31,073 nt of DNA from JAPKZH01 sp964537875 (GTDB lineage Bacteria; Acidobacteriota; Aminicenantia; Aminicenantales; UBA4085): positions 1 through 31,073 of the forward strand of contig CAZIDN010000041.1 of NCBI GenBank assembly GCA_964537875.1, written 5' to 3'. Made by a program: the position numbers and the translations under genes. How positions within the stretch are numbered: position 1 is the stretch's first letter; each line of letters opens with the position of its first letter. The notes beneath the pieces are model-generated. The model searched no databases. It had not been told where the DNA came from and saw only the letters and a program-made list of their open reading frames with translations. This document shows positions 24,189 to 31,073 of the stretch, in pieces.

Positions 24189-24493
24189 CGAGCGGCTCCC
24201 CGAGGCTGGCCACGGGGAGCTGCTCGAGAGGGTTTCAAGGGGGAGCCGCCCCCTTTGGTCAATTAAAATTTCATCGGAGACAAATTTAAGAATATGAATA
24301 AAACGCATCAATCCCCCTTTCCCCCCTTGGAATCAAGGGGGGCCCCGAAACAGGTCTGTGTCTCCGAGCAGGCTGCAGGGCGATTATGTCGACGCAGAAA
24401 TTCATCGGAAAATGTCCCTTGGAAGGAAGGCGGGGAGCGGAGCGACCGTTGGAAGGAAAACCCTTCGAAGGGTTTCCTTCCAAGAGTGTCCGG
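24189..24493. repeat. Cluster of hairpins and repeat modules
   Basis: The space 24111-24640 has no gene. It contains four strong palindromes. The first is 24189-24202/24213-24226 (14 bp, 13 matched). The second is 24237-24243/24249-24255 (AAGGGGG/CCCCCTT). The third is 24321-24329/24334-24342 (CCCCCCTTG/CAAGGGGGG). The fourth is 24449-24465/24468-24483 (16 bp, one bulged A, TTCGAA centre). The last one, with its flanks CCGTTGGA and TCCAAGAGTGTCCGG, is shared with the MITE at 14463-14511. None is followed by a T-run, so they do not look like ordinary terminators. Confidence 0.65.
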
Positions 24494-24640
24494 GCGGGTC
24501 TTCCCGGCGCCCGTTGGAAGGGGCTTCCCCTCTAAATTGACTACAACGCCTATAATTATATGGTTCTGACCGTCAAAACCCGGCCGCGAAGCTTTGGCCT
24601 CGTGTTCTTTCTACTCTTTCCCTACGAAATGGACATCCGT

Positions 24641-24669
24641 TTGACTCTCCTCTCTATTGGTGCTATTCT
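24641..24669 (+). promoter_or_regulatory. Promoter of kinase copy 1
   Basis: TTGACT (24641-24646), 17 bases, TATTCT (24664-24669). The same boxes and spacing precede the other two kinase copies. An AAGGGA ribosome site lies before the ATG at 24702. Confidence 0.7.
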
Positions 24670-24701
24670 CTTGCCACGCAATCGAAAAGGGAACGACGGC
24701 C

Positions 24702-25495
24702 ATGAGATGTCCCAAGTGTCATTTTGACAATCCCTCTGATAGCGGATTCTGCAGCAAGTGCGGGACCCGGATCCAACCTTCTTCCGCAGATATCTCTGTC
24801 TCCCAAACGGAGACCTTAAAAACGCCCATTAAAGAATTAGCCACCGCTCCACCTTTGCCGGCCGCTACCAGATCATCGAAGAGCTGGGGAAAGGGGGAAT
24901 GGGCAAAGTCTATAGAGTCCTGGATAAGAAACTTAATGAGGACGTTGCCCTCAAGCTCATCAAGCCGGAGATCACCGCCGACAAAGAAACAATCAGCAGA
25001 TTCAGTAACGAGCTCAAGCTTGCCCGGAAGATTGCCCATCGGAATGTCGGCAAGATGTACGAGCTCAATCTGGTGATTTTAAAGTGCATGAAGAAGGAAA
25101 AGGAGAAGAGGTTTCAGAATGCGGAGGAGCTTCTTTCTGAGTTGGATAAGATCGAAGAAGAAATTCCCACGACAGAAAAAGTCCGAGCTCATAAAATTAT
25201 CGCTAAAGACGCTGCCAAGAAAATAAGCTGGAAACGAGTTTCTTTGACCGCGGCCGTTTTTTTACTATTGATGATCGTTGTCGCTGGAGTTTATCTTCTA
25301 ACGAAAAGAGAAAGTCCGATCGATTCAATCGCCGTCCTGCCCTTTGATTCCAAATATGCCGACTCTGAAACGGAATATATCACTGACGGGCTGACCGAAA
25401 GCTTGATCGGCGCGCTTTCCAAGCTTCCCAGGCTCAAGGTGATTTCCAGATACTCAGTTTTTCAGTATATCCTTAAAAAAGGAGGGGAAATATGA
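24702..25495 (+). pseudogene. Decayed zinc-ribbon Ser/Thr kinase (copy 1)
   Basis: It starts with the zinc ribbon CPKCHFDNPSDSGFCSKCGT (two C-x2-C pairs) as in copies 2 and 3. Compared with copy 3, one G is missing near 24846, which throws the kinase out of frame. The second frame resumes RYQIIEELGKGGMGKV and KVALKLI-like residues to HRNVGKMYELN. It then jumps in frame to the C-terminal lobe (LVILKCMKKEKEKRF), losing about 170 residues including the HRD and DFG motifs. A transmembrane helix (about 25252-25310) and the start of a TolB/FlgO-like domain (SIAVLPFDSKYADSE) follow before an early stop at 25495. It cannot encode an active kinase. Confidence 0.85.
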
Positions 25496-25848
25496 AAACG
25501 CATCAACTCATTTGGATTCCAAGGGTGCTGGCCATCGTTTTTATCGTATTTCTGTTTCTCTTTGGACTGGATGTCTTCTCCGAGAACGCTCCGTTCATAA
25601 AAAAATTGGGCGGCTTTTTCATGCAATCGATCCCGTCATTTATCCTCCTGCTCATATTATTCATCTCTTGGAAAAAACCTCTCATTGGCGGATTCCTATT
25701 CATTCTGTTCAGTATCGCATTCACATTGTTTTTCCGGACATATAGGTCTCTTCCAACCTTTTTATTTTTGACTTTGCCGGTGGTTCTGGTTGGGATCCTC
25801 TTCATCGCTCTTGATCTGACAGCGAAAAAAAGCGCTAAGGCAGCTTAA
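25492..25848 (+). CDS. Small four-helix membrane protein, DUF7670-like
   Basis: A 118-residue protein with four hydrophobic segments: about residues 10-27, 47-60, 66-80 and 88-107. The opening IWIPRVLAIVFIVFLFLFGLDVF fits the family I recall as DUF7670, whose function is unknown. A strong GGAGG site precedes the ATG, which overlaps the stop of the kinase remnant by four bases (ATGA). That coupling is probably accidental, created when the kinase gene was truncated. No promoter of its own is obvious. Confidence 0.75.
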   Translation: MKTHQLIWIPRVLAIVFIVFLFLFGLDVFSENAPFIKKLGGFFMQSIPSFILLLILFISWKKPLIGGFLFILFSIAFTLFFRTYRSLPTFLFLTLPVVLVGILFIALDLTAKKSAKAA

Positions 25849-25877
25849 ACGCCTGCGATGGTCGGCTGTGCCTGCTG

Positions 25878-25906
25878 TTGACAAATAGTGCTATTTGGCA
25901 TATATA
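25878..25906 (+). promoter_or_regulatory. Promoter and palindromic operator of the Xre/RES module
   Basis: TTGACA (25878-25883), 17 bases, TATATA (25901-25906), with a TATAAT also at 25905-25910. A perfect 16-base palindrome, CAAATAGTGCTATTTG (25882-25897), covers the end of the -35 and most of the spacer. That is where a repressor would block RNA polymerase, as expected of an autoregulating antitoxin. Confidence 0.75.
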
Positions 25907-25942
25907 TAATTGCAATATGGCACGATCACATGGAGAGACACG

Positions 25943-26488
25943 ATGAGGATAAGAACCAAACCATTTTATCGCCAGGTCCGGGAGGCTGGGCCAGGAAGGC
26001 CGGGCTCAGTCAGTCAGAAAGCCCGATATGCTCTTCGGGTAGAGCACGATTTCCATGCCGAAGCCCTGCATCCGGCGGTCGTTACAGGATCTGCTTTCAT
26101 TGCCCGGCTCCGTGAAACGAACCGAGAGGAACTTATCAGGCTCATCAAAGGAGGCCTGCCTATAGCGTCATTCAAGCGTCTTCGGTCAGATCTGGATATT
26201 CCCTTCACCGCCCTGGCGCGCGTTGCGAATATCGCCCTTCGTACCCTGGCCAGGAGGAAAAAAGAAGGCAAGTTTTCGGCGAACGAGTCTGAGCGGATTC
26301 TCCGGTTCGCCCTTCTTTTCGAAAAGGCGGTGGATGTCCTGGGGAACGCTGAGACCGCACGCCAGTGGCTGAAGACGCCCAAGAAAGCCCTCGGCGGAAA
26401 GCTTCCCCTGGATTATGCAGACACCGAGCCCGGCGCCCGAGAGGTCGAGGAGTTGCTCGGCCGTATCGAGCACGGGATTTTCTCGTGA
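25943..26488 (+). CDS. Antitoxin, Xre/MbcA/ParS family (DUF2384)
   Basis: The start is ATG 25943 with GGAGAG six bases upstream; a TTG at 25910 overlaps the promoter. The product is 181 residues. The middle (SFKRLRSDLDIPFTALARVANIALRTLARRKKEGKFSANESERILRF) is the Xre-like helix-turn-helix of the ParS/MbcA antitoxins. The C-terminal part (ALLFEKAVDVLGNAETARQWLKTPKKALGG...P) is the DUF2384 toxin-binding domain, ending in the usual GAREVEELLGRIEHG. It should neutralise the RES toxin by blocking its active site and repress the operon through the palindrome at 25882-25897. The stop overlaps the toxin start. Confidence 0.92.
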   Translation: MRIRTKPFYRQVREAGPGRPGSVSQKARYALRVEHDFHAEALHPAVVTGSAFIARLRETNREELIRLIKGGLPIASFKRLRSDLDIPFTALARVANIALRTLARRKKEGKFSANESERILRFALLFEKAVDVLGNAETARQWLKTPKKALGGKLPLDYADTEPGAREVEELLGRIEHGIFS

Positions 26489-26958
26489 AAATCACCGCAT
26501 GGCGCATCGTCCAATCCCGTCACCTGGCGACGGCGTTCGATGGAAAAAGCGCCGAGCTAAATCCCGGTCGCTGGAACCACTCCGGAACGCCCCTCATCTA
26601 CACAGCCGGCTCCTTGTCCCTTGCCGCGCTGGAAATCCTTGTTCATGTAGAAATCCCCGAAATTCTGAGACTCTTTTCTTGTATCCGCGTATCGTTTGAC
26701 GAATCCCTCTGCAAGCGGCTCGATGCCCGCGGCCTGCCGAAGAACTGGTCAGACGATCCCATCCCAGCCTCAACCCGGAATTTGGGCTCCACCTGGGCAA
26801 GGAAGCGGGAATCGGCCGTTCTGGCAGTCCCCAGCGCCATCATTCCTCTTGAGAGGAATTACCTCATCAATCCTATGCATCCCGATTTTCAGAAAATTGT
26901 CATCGGCTCTGCCGGCAGATTCCGCTTTGATACCCGACTCCTGAAATTCCGCGAATAA
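26485..26958 (+). CDS. Toxin, RES domain family
   Basis: A 157-residue protein read from a GTG at 26485, in a GTGA overlap with the antitoxin stop. AWRIVQSRHLATAFDGKSAELNPGRWNHSGTPLIYTAGSLSLAALEILVH carries the conserved R, the GRWN-x-x-G-x-P-x-x-Y motif and the LAxLExLVH helix of RES toxins. Members degrade or modify NAD+ (MbcT, NatT) or ADP-ribosylate Prs (ParT). The Arg, Tyr and Glu active-site candidates are all present, so the toxin looks intact. The order antitoxin-then-toxin is standard for this type II system. It sits between two kinase copies, unrelated in sequence. Confidence 0.93.
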   Translation: MKITAWRIVQSRHLATAFDGKSAELNPGRWNHSGTPLIYTAGSLSLAALEILVHVEIPEILRLFSCIRVSFDESLCKRLDARGLPKNWSDDPIPASTRNLGSTWARKRESAVLAVPSAIIPLERNYLINPMHPDFQKIVIGSAGRFRFDTRLLKFRE

Positions 26959-26978
26959 ATCATCTACAATTCTTGAGT

Positions 26979-27007
26979 TTGACTCATCATTCTATTGGTG
27001 ATATTCT
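26979..27007 (+). promoter_or_regulatory. Promoter of kinase copy 2
   Basis: TTGACT (26979-26984), 17 bases, TATTCT (27002-27007). The spacer shares TTCTATTGGTG-like bases with copy 1. It starts about 20 bases after the RES toxin stop. Confidence 0.7.
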
Positions 27008-27039
27008 TTCGCCAGGCAGCCGAGAAGGGAACGACGGCC

Positions 27040-29577
27040 GTGAAATGTCCCAAGTGTCATTTTGACAATCCCTCAGATAGTGGTTTCTGCAGCAAGTGCG
27101 GGACCCAGATCCAACCCTCTTCGGCAGACATCTCTATCTCTCAAACCGAAACCCTTCATAGCCCGTTAAAGAGCTGACCATCGGCTCCACTTTTGCCGGT
27201 CGCTACCAGGTCATCGAAGAGCTGGGCAAGGGCGGCATGGGCAGAGTCTACAAGGTCTTCGATACAGATATTAAAGAAAAAGTTGCTTTAAAGTTGTTGA
27301 AGCCTGAAATTGCCTCCGACGGAGAGACGATCGAACGGTTCTCGAACGAGTTGAAGTATGCCCGTAAGATCAGCCACCGGAATGTCTGCCGGATGTATGA
27401 CCTGGGCAAAGCAGAGGGAATGCATTTCATCACAATGGAATACGTGTCAGGGGAAGATCTCAAGACGATGATCCGGATGACGGGCAGCCTGACCATCGGA
27501 GCAACGCTGAGCATTGGAAAACAGGTCTGTGATGGCCTGGCCGAGGCTCACAGCCTTGGAGTTGTCCATCGCGACTTAAAGCCCCAGAACATCATGATTG
27601 ACAAAGGCGGGAACGCCAAGATTATGGACTTTGGGATTGCCCGTTCAATAAGGGAAAAAGGAATAACCGGTCCAAGTGTGCTGATAGGGACGCCGGAATA
27701 TATGTCTCCCGAGCAGGCTGAAGCAAAAGAGGTTGATCATCGGTCCGACATTTACTCGTTGGGGATCATCCTGTATGAAATGGCAACGGGCCGCGTGCCG
27801 TTCGAGGGGGATACGGCATTAAGCATCGCCATGAAACATAAAAGCGAGATTCCGAAGGACCCGAAGCAGTTCAATCCCAACATCCCTGACGACTTGAGCG
27901 GCGTCATTTTGAAATGCCTGGAAAAAGACACGGCCAAAAGATACCAGACTGCCGCCGAAGTGCGCTCGGAACTGGAAAAAATAGAAAAGGGCATTCCCAC
28001 AACAGAGCGAGTGGTGCCAGAGAGAAAAACCCTCACTTCGCGGGAAATCACCGTCAAATTCACCCTAAGAAAGCTCTTCGTCCCGGCCCTTATTTTTGTC
28101 GCTCTCATTATCATCGGCGCAATCCTCTGGCGTATCATTCCATCCAAGAAAGCGGTCCTTCCTGCATCCGGCAAGCCCACCCTTGCTGTCCTCTATTTCA
28201 AGAACAACACCGGGGACGAAAAGCTGGATGTCTGGCGATCTGGCCTTTCTGACCTGCTGATTTCAGCCCTATCTCAATCCAAATACATCAATGTCCTCAG
28301 CTCCGACCAAATATTCAGCCTTCTCAAGAGATTGAACCTTCTGGACGCAAGAAGCTATGCTTCGGAGGATCTGAAAAAGGTGGCCTCGGACGGCGGCGCC
28401 ACACATATCCTGCAGGGGTATTACACCAGGGCGGGAGATAATTTCCGGATCAACATCGCCCTTCAGAAGGCAGATACAGGAGAGATTCTGGGTTCGGAGA
28501 ATGCCGAAGGGACGGGAGAGCGGAGCTTTTTCCCGATGGTTGATGAGCTCATCAGGAAGGTCAAGGCCAATTTTCAGCTGTCGTCCGAAAAGTTGGCCAC
28601 CGACCTGGAAAAGGAGGTGCAGAAGATCACGACCTCCTCGCCTGAGGCGTACAAATACTATGTTGAAAGCAGGAAATACCATTACAACATAGAATACCGA
28701 AAGTGCATTCCCCTCCTTGAGAAAGCCATAGCCCTTGACCCTGACTTTGCCATGGCCTACAGGGCTTTGGGCTCTGCTTATCAGGGCGTGGGAGATACAG
28801 CTAAAGGCAAGTTCTACAAAAAAAAGGCGGTGGAATTGAGCGATCGCCTGACAGACAGAGAGCGATATTTCATCCAAGGGGATATCAACTTCTGTAATGC
28901 GCCGGAAAAAGACTGGAACAAAGCTATCGAAGCCTGCAACAGAGTTCTCGAGCTTTATCCTGATGATTCCGGGGCAAACTACACATTGGGACTTATTTAT
29001 TCAAATCTTGAAGAATGGGATAAGTCTATCCAGTATTTTGAAGTCTGCCGCAAGAACAAATTTAAATTCCTTATATATGAAGGGGATTTCGAATCTGAGA
29101 AAAGGGTCTATAGAGGAAGCCCAGAAAACGGCCGAGGAACTCAAGCAGATGATCCAATCAGGGATCAACAAGAAAAAAATAAGGTTTTACAAGCATCTTG
29201 CGGGAATGATCGAACTCGAGAGAAAAAATTATCCTAAGGCGATTGAATTTCTCAGGAATGCCGTCGAATCGCTTCCGTACGGCCCTCTGGAGAAAGATGC
29301 GTCCTTTATCGACTCCCTGGTTTTAGCCTATTACAAATCCGGGGATTTGGATAAAGCTCGAGAAACATATGAGAACATAACTTCGCTGACACCCGGAAGG
29401 TTCTTATATGGGGACATATTTGCTAAGAGTTTCTACATGCTGGGGAAGATCTATGAACACAAGGGGCAGAAAGAGAAGGCCATAGAGAACTACACAAAAT
29501 TCCTCGACCTCTGGAAGGACGCCGACCCCGGCCTCCCCGAATTCGAGGACGCGAAGAAACGTTTGTCTTCCCTTTGA
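27040..29577 (+). pseudogene. Zinc-ribbon Ser/Thr kinase with TPR tail, two frameshifts (copy 2)
   Basis: GTG 27040 starts a zinc ribbon identical in pattern to copy 3. A missing base near 27168 ends that frame at TGA 27177, and the kinase continues in another frame. Kinase motifs are complete: LGKGGMGRVYKV, KVALKLL, HRDLKPQN, MDFGIARS and GTPEYMSPEQA. A transmembrane helix (about 28080-28140) follows, then a TolB/FlgO-like domain (TLAVLYFKNNTGDEK) and TPR repeats. A second frame change near 29075-29090 cuts the TPR array; the rest (SNLRKGSIEEAQKTAEELKQ to KKRLSSL) is in another frame to 29577. Joined, it would be an approximately 840-residue membrane kinase. It is either a young pseudogene or carries two assembly errors. 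Confidence 0.85.
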
Positions 29578-29631
29578 GGTGATTCCCTGATTTGCGATCG
29601 TTTATTATCTCAAAGGGGACCGCGGGAATTA

Positions 29632-29640
29632 TGATATAAT
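29632..29640 (+). promoter_or_regulatory. Extended -10 promoter, leaderless transcript
   Basis: TGATATAAT is a perfect extended -10, six bases before the ATG at 29647. Transcription would begin at or next to the start codon itself. No ribosome site precedes that ATG. Confidence 0.65.
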
Positions 29641-29646
29641 GAAAAA

Positions 29647-29925
29647 ATGAAAATAGCTGCCAAAAAGCGCCTGTTTTGGTATCTCAAGGACGGACAGGAG
29701 TTTGACCTTGATAGTCCAGGCCATGTGGATATGTACGTCCAGCAGGTTCTTTCTCGAGGAAGAGCTGAGGACGTCAGGGAAATGCTGAGAGTTCTTTCGG
29801 CTGATTCTTTTCTTGCATCGTTCGGACGGATTAAGAAATATTTGCCAAAGGAAGTCAGGAAATTTTGGGAGGATGGACTTGGAAGTGCTGACAGACATCC
29901 AAAAGAAAATCTTCACTCATCTTAA
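29647..29925 (+). CDS. Small helical protein, DUF6922-like, partner of AbiEii-type gene
   Basis: A 92-residue protein without signal or membrane segment. The order LFWYL...DL, then QQVLSRGRAEDVREMLRVL, then IKKYLPKEVRKFWEDGLG follows the DUF6922 pattern, with an FW near each end. Such proteins often precede AbiEii-type nucleotidyltransferases and are suspected to be the cognate antitoxin or regulator. It overlaps the following gene by about 50 bases. It is likely translated from a leaderless mRNA (see 29632-29640). Confidence 0.72.
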   Translation: MKIAAKKRLFWYLKDGQEFDLDSPGHVDMYVQQVLSRGRAEDVREMLRVLSADSFLASFGRIKKYLPKEVRKFWEDGLGSADRHPKENLHSS

Positions 29926-30547
29926 AGATATCCCTGAACTTGCTGCCTTCTATCTGACCGGGGGAACCGCTCTTTCCAGGTTCTACCTCGGTCATCGTAA
30001 GAGCGACGACCTGGATTTTTTTACCCCCGAAGAAGAGCTCATCCAGCCTTTCAGCCTAAAAATTGAAGAAGTCCTCAAAAAAGGTGGATTCAATGTTGAG
30101 CGAAAGCGGGGATTCCGTTCATTTGTTGAATTGGCCGTGAGCGTAAACTCCGAATCCACAATTATTCACCTTGCTCTCGATTCCCCCTACAGGCTCGATC
30201 CGGTCATCTCGGCCGGAGAATTCCCCGGATTAAAAATTGACAGCCTCAGGGATATAGCCGCCAATAAAGTTCTTGCCCTTTTTGGCCGGGCGACATTGAG
30301 AGATTTTGTCGATGTCTTTTTTCTGATTAAAGAGAAATTTGAAAAAAAAGACGTTATCCGTATGGCTCAAAAGAAAGACCCCGGGTTCGATCTTTATTGG
30401 CTGGCCACAGCCTTTGAACGCGTCCACGAATTTTCTGTGGATTCTCCAGAAATGCTCCTTCTCGTCAAGGCGTGTTCGATAGAAGCCTTATCAGCTTTTT
30501 TCGATGATTGGAGAAGAGAAATCTTCCTGGAGATTACAAAAAAATAA
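29873..30547 (+). CDS. AbiEii-like nucleotidyltransferase (putative toxin)
   Basis: A 224-residue product if ATG 29873 is used. A TTG at 29879 sits at a better distance from the GGGAGG just upstream and would remove two residues. FYLTGGTALSRFYLGHRKSDDLDFF (about residues 28-52) is the AbiEii/MNT-like nucleotidyltransferase motif: GG-x-A/T-L, then S-x-DLDF with two acidic metal ligands. KVLALFGRATLRDFVDVFFL (about 122-141) is the second family block (K-x2-AL-x2-R-x3-RD-x-D). Homologues act as type IV or type VII-like toxins by adding nucleotides to tRNA. The upstream small gene should be its regulator. Confidence 0.88.
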   Translation: MDLEVLTDIQKKIFTHLKDIPELAAFYLTGGTALSRFYLGHRKSDDLDFFTPEEELIQPFSLKIEEVLKKGGFNVERKRGFRSFVELAVSVNSESTIIHLALDSPYRLDPVISAGEFPGLKIDSLRDIAANKVLALFGRATLRDFVDVFFLIKEKFEKKDVIRMAQKKDPGFDLYWLATAFERVHEFSVDSPEMLLLVKACSIEALSAFFDDWRREIFLEITKK

Positions 30548-30581
30548 TCAAATCCCGGGGTTTTTTGGATTTGGCTGGTTT

Positions 30582-30665
30582 AAATTCCTTGACCTCCGGA
30601 AGGATGCCGACCCCGGCCTCCCCGAGGTTGAGGATGCCAGGAAGAGTCTGGCGGGACTGAGATAA
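30582..30665 (+). pseudogene. Orphan 3' end of a TPR-kinase paralog
   Basis: Twenty-seven codons read KFLDLRKDADPGLPEVEDAR...GLR and then a stop. This is nearly the last 26 residues of copy 2 (KFLDLWKDADPGLPEFEDAKK, 29500-29577) with many shared bases. No start codon or upstream TPR sequence accompanies it; the AbiEii-like gene ends 35 bases earlier. It marks a fourth kinase copy deleted down to its tail. Confidence 0.85.
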
Positions 30666-30712
30666 CCCCTCTATGATAGGCGATGCCAAACTGAACTATA
30701 TATCGATCTGAT

Positions 30713-30741
30713 TTGACTCTTTTCTCCTAAATTATTATTCT
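30713..30741 (+). promoter_or_regulatory. Promoter of kinase copy 3
   Basis: TTGACT (30713-30718), 17 bases, TATTCT (30736-30741). It has the same boxes and spacing as copies 1 and 2, although the spacer sequence differs. A GGGAAGGA ribosome site precedes the ATG at 30773. Confidence 0.7.
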
Positions 30742-30772
30742 AAACTCATCCCACAAAGGCGAGGGAAGGAAC

Positions 30773-31073
30773 ATGAAATGTCCCAAGTGTCATTTTGACA
30801 ATCCCTCAGATAGTGGTTTCTGCAGCAAGTGCGGGACCCAGATCCAACCCTCTTCGACAGAAATCCTGATCCCTCAAACAGAAACCCTAAAAACTCCGAT
30901 TAAAGAACTGACGACGGGCTCCACCTTTGCCGGCCGCTACCAGGTCATCGAAGAGCTGGGCAAAGGAGGAATGGGCAGAGTCTACAAGGTCTTTGATATA
31001 GAGATCAAAGAAAAGGTAGCCTTGAAGCTCTTGAAGCCCGAAATTGCTGCCGATCAAGAGACGATCGAACGAT
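30773..31073 (+). CDS. Zinc-ribbon Ser/Thr protein kinase, 5' part (copy 3)
   Basis: Open from ATG 30773 to the window edge, 100 codons. The zinc ribbon CPKCHFDNPSDSGFCSKCGT (residues 3-22) is followed by a polar linker. The N-lobe of a Hanks-type kinase then begins: FAGRYQVIEELGKGGMGRVYKV holds the P-loop and KVALKLLKPE the ATP-binding lysine. It is the only copy here whose ribbon and kinase share one frame, and it served as the reference for locating the breaks in copies 1 and 2. By analogy to copy 2 it should continue into a transmembrane helix, a TolB-like domain and TPRs outside the window. Confidence 0.88.
   Translation, partial: MKCPKCHFDNPSDSGFCSKCGTQIQPSSTEILIPQTETLKTPIKELTTGSTFAGRYQVIEELGKGGMGRVYKVFDIEIKEKVALKLLKPEIAADQETIER

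Noticed and set aside
24300..24540. Full insertion sequence in the hairpin cluster
   Set aside because: No transposase-length frame and no clear terminal repeats; only a short GTCAATT inverted match at 24259 and near 24534.
27150..27240. Programmed frameshift joining zinc ribbon and kinase in copy 2
   Set aside because: No slippery heptamer or following structure is seen, and copy 3 encodes the same junction in one frame, so mutation or assembly error is simpler.
1..31073. tRNA, rRNA or CRISPR array
   Set aside because: No cloverleaf-like segment, rRNA signature or regularly spaced repeat array was found by eye on either strand. The palindromic repeats are dispersed, not arrayed.

Overview
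The window is one bacterial scaffold of moderately high GC with a single 100-N gap (2180-2279). Its mix suggests a member of Acidobacteriota or Candidatus Aminicenantes: zinc-ribbon/Ser-Thr kinase/TPR paralogs, a large secreted M28 peptidase, a 6-bladed propeller protein, a class II photolyase, urocanase, and both GluRS and GlnRS. That assignment is an inference from gene content and family style; no marker gene was placed on a tree.

Layout. 1-114: truncated palindromic repeat. 143-5433: mostly housekeeping genes on +, namely a secreted carboxypeptidase-regulatory-like protein, a small exported protein, rsmD (broken by the gap), an unknown gene, then rpmE-prfA-prmC behind a clear sigma-70-type promoter. 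5457-10261: a c-di-GMP block, with an HD-GYP protein, a coiled-coil protein, and a GAF-GGDEF-PilZ protein. 10308-12046: hutU with promoter and terminator. 12107-14356: terminator, then a near-perfect sigma-54 promoter driving two tiny exported cysteine peptides, a propeller protein and a thioredoxin-like lipoprotein. A 244-bp MITE-like element (14351-14594) supplies the last stop codon. 14633-17396: class II photolyase, and an LPG-synthase-C/GNAT pair on -. 17523-20860: second copy of the palindromic repeat, gltX-glnS, and a small inverted repeat that encodes the C-terminus of the following gene. 20844-24110: a membrane protein and an M28 peptidase on -. 24189-24493: cluster of hairpins.

24641-31073 is an accessory region built from paralogous zinc-ribbon/kinase genes, each behind the same promoter pattern (TTGACT-N17-TATTCT). 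Copy 1 is frameshifted and has lost most of its kinase domain. Copy 2 is frameshifted twice. Copy 3 is open to the window edge. Between the copies lie a small membrane protein, a Xre/RES toxin-antitoxin pair with a perfect palindromic operator, a DUF6922-like/AbiEii-like pair with a leaderless promoter, and the orphan 3' tail of another TPR-kinase gene.

The best candidate for an undescribed system is the sigma-54 operon at 12222-14356. Its two peptides share a twin C-x6-C signature, and they sit next to a CxxC thioredoxin-like lipoprotein and an exported propeller. This suggests a nitrogen- or stress-regulated exported, disulfide-bonded peptide system.
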